Source: Deltaproteobacteria bacterium (GTDB lineage: Bacteria; Desulfobacterota; GWC2-55-46; DRQE01). Taken from it: a stretch of DNA of 5,644 nt. The stretch is from NCBI GenBank assembly GCA_016219165.1, contig JACRCB010000170.1:1-5644 (forward strand), given 5' to 3'. A program made the translations under genes and the position numbers. Shown one piece after another: positions 4,760 through 5,644 of this stretch (its first letter is position 1; each line of letters opens with the position of its first letter). The notes beneath the pieces are model-generated. The model worked only from the letters and a program-made list of their open reading frames with translations, was not told the DNA's origin and did no database searches.

Positions 4760-5644
4760 TTATGCGCTGTAGTCCTTCACCTCTTCTTTGCGGACTTTTC
4801 CTCCGGCCCCGACCCATGTTTTTTCCCACTTGCGTCTAACCACCGTATACATGAAGAATATCAACACGGCTAACACCCCCCACACCGCGTATCCATACGC
4901 GTAGGTGCCCAGATGCTGCCTGGAGTAGCCCATGATGTTAGGTATGGTGCCGCCCCCGAGCGCCCCTATTTCGCCGATGAGACTCATGACGATGGCAGTT
5001 GAGCCGACCCATCGGAGCGGCACCAACTGGAATGTGGAGCCGTTGCCGGCCCCGAGCGATATCTCGAGGAGAATGAACGCTGGTATCAGCAGGTAAAAGG
5101 GCGGCCGTGTGGAGATAAAGAACAAGGCTGCCGCGGCCGTGATGCATATCACCGATATGACCCTGAGGCCTCCGAACCTATCAGCCAGCCAGCCCCCGGC
5201 GATGCGCGATATGCTGGCATTGATGGCGATGAGCGCCGAGAACTTTCCCATGTTGGCAAGCGAGACGTCGTATTCAAAGTGGAGGAAGGTGGGCAGGAAG
5301 TTGGCAAACCCGATGTAGCCCCCGAAGGTCAGGATGTAGGAGGCGCTGAATATCCAGGCATCCTTACTGCCGAGTATCTTCAAGTGGTGTCTCATCGTTT
5401 CATGGCTGCGGTCAGGCGGCTCCTTGGCCATGAATAACATTACGAGGAGCGATGGTATCATCAGCCCGGCGCCCGCCAGATATGCCATGCGCCAGCCGTA
5501 GGCAAGGGCTATCGGAGGGCCCGCGAGCATGGCTATTATGGCGCCGCTGTTGCCCGCGCCCGCTATGCCTATTGCCAGGCCTTTATGCTCCGGAGGGAAC
5601 CAGCCGCCTCCGAGGGACAGGGCGATGCCGAAACTTGCGCCCGC
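4760..5644 (-). CDS. NarK-like nitrate/nitrite transporter (major facilitator family), C-terminal part
   Basis: The frame is open from the right window edge to the stop at 4760, giving the last 294 residues; the true start lies beyond the window and the Met at 5530 is internal. Nitrate/nitrite porter signatures are visible: GIAGAGNSGA (residues 26-35 from the edge) and, later, GAGNGSTFQLVP (198-209), the two Gly/Asn-rich motifs typical of NarK/NasA carriers. A SRIAGG segment (146-151) carries the conserved TM8 arginine, followed by the MFS loop motif GGWLADRFGG (150-159). WFPPEHKGLA (15-24) is the family's first-half loop. About eight or nine hydrophobic segments remain of the usual twelve; the protein ends in a basic cytoplasmic tail. 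It imports nitrate or exchanges nitrate and nitrite across the inner membrane; respiration versus assimilation cannot be decided. It precedes the universal stress protein gene in the same orientation. Confidence 0.85.
   Translation of the reverse strand, partial: AGASFGIALSLGGGWFPPEHKGLAIGIAGAGNSGAIIAMLAGPPIALAYGWRMAYLAGAGLMIPSLLVMLFMAKEPPDRSHETMRHHLKILGSKDAWIFSASYILTFGGYIGFANFLPTFLHFEYDVSLANMGKFSALIAINASISRIAGGWLADRFGGLRVISVICITAAAALFFISTRPPFYLLIPAFILLEISLGAGNGSTFQLVPLRWVGSTAIVMSLIGEIGALGGGTIPNIMGYSRQHLGTYAYGYAVWGVLAVLIFFMYTVVRRKWEKTWVGAGGKVRKEEVKDYSA

Overview
The window (5,644 bases, moderately GC-rich by eye) comes from a bacterium with compact, mostly minus-strand gene organisation. A BamE-like outer-membrane-type lipoprotein points to a Gram-negative envelope. 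A rubrerythrin-like protein, a NarK-type nitrate/nitrite carrier and a GAF-GGDEF nucleotide cyclase would suit an anaerobic or microaerobic environmental organism. Frequent AGG and ATA codons and the exact flavour of the GGDEF domain remind me of Deltaproteobacteria (Desulfobacterota) or Nitrospirota, but that placement is only an inference.

Left part (1-2071): the start of a rubrerythrin/ferritin-like gene runs off the left edge on the minus strand, with a good extended -10 promoter. Just upstream lie three copies of a 19-bp partly palindromic repeat, two of which form a 17-bp perfect hairpin. Next is a minus-strand aldehyde dehydrogenase of 497 residues with all catalytic residues. It starts at 1835; the longer open frame runs antisense through a tRNA. 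The ALDH promoter stands back to back with a consensus promoter for a plus-strand tRNA-Gly(CCC), which ends in a strong intrinsic terminator.

Middle (2133-4020): a plus-strand YjbQ/UPF0047 gene converges on a minus-strand two-gene unit: a GAF-GGDEF cyclase followed after 18 bases by a small BamE-like lipoprotein. The cyclase has an intact GGDEF motif and I-site. At the guanine-specificity position it carries Ser instead of Asp, the hallmark of the Hypr GGDEF enzymes that make 3',3'-cGAMP. Its promoter is placed so that the transcript could begin at the GTG start codon itself.

Right part (4021-5644): a 240-base gap holds a REPIN-like double palindrome and a GC-rich terminator-like hairpin. 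Upstream of it, on the minus strand, is a two-gene unit: a NarK-like major facilitator transporter, cut by the right edge, then a universal stress protein gene. The stress protein gene is interrupted by one in-frame TAA at codon 58.

I see no obviously new multi-gene system. The points most worth a second look are the Ser-type GGDEF cyclase, the interrupted stress protein gene and the two palindromic repeat clusters.
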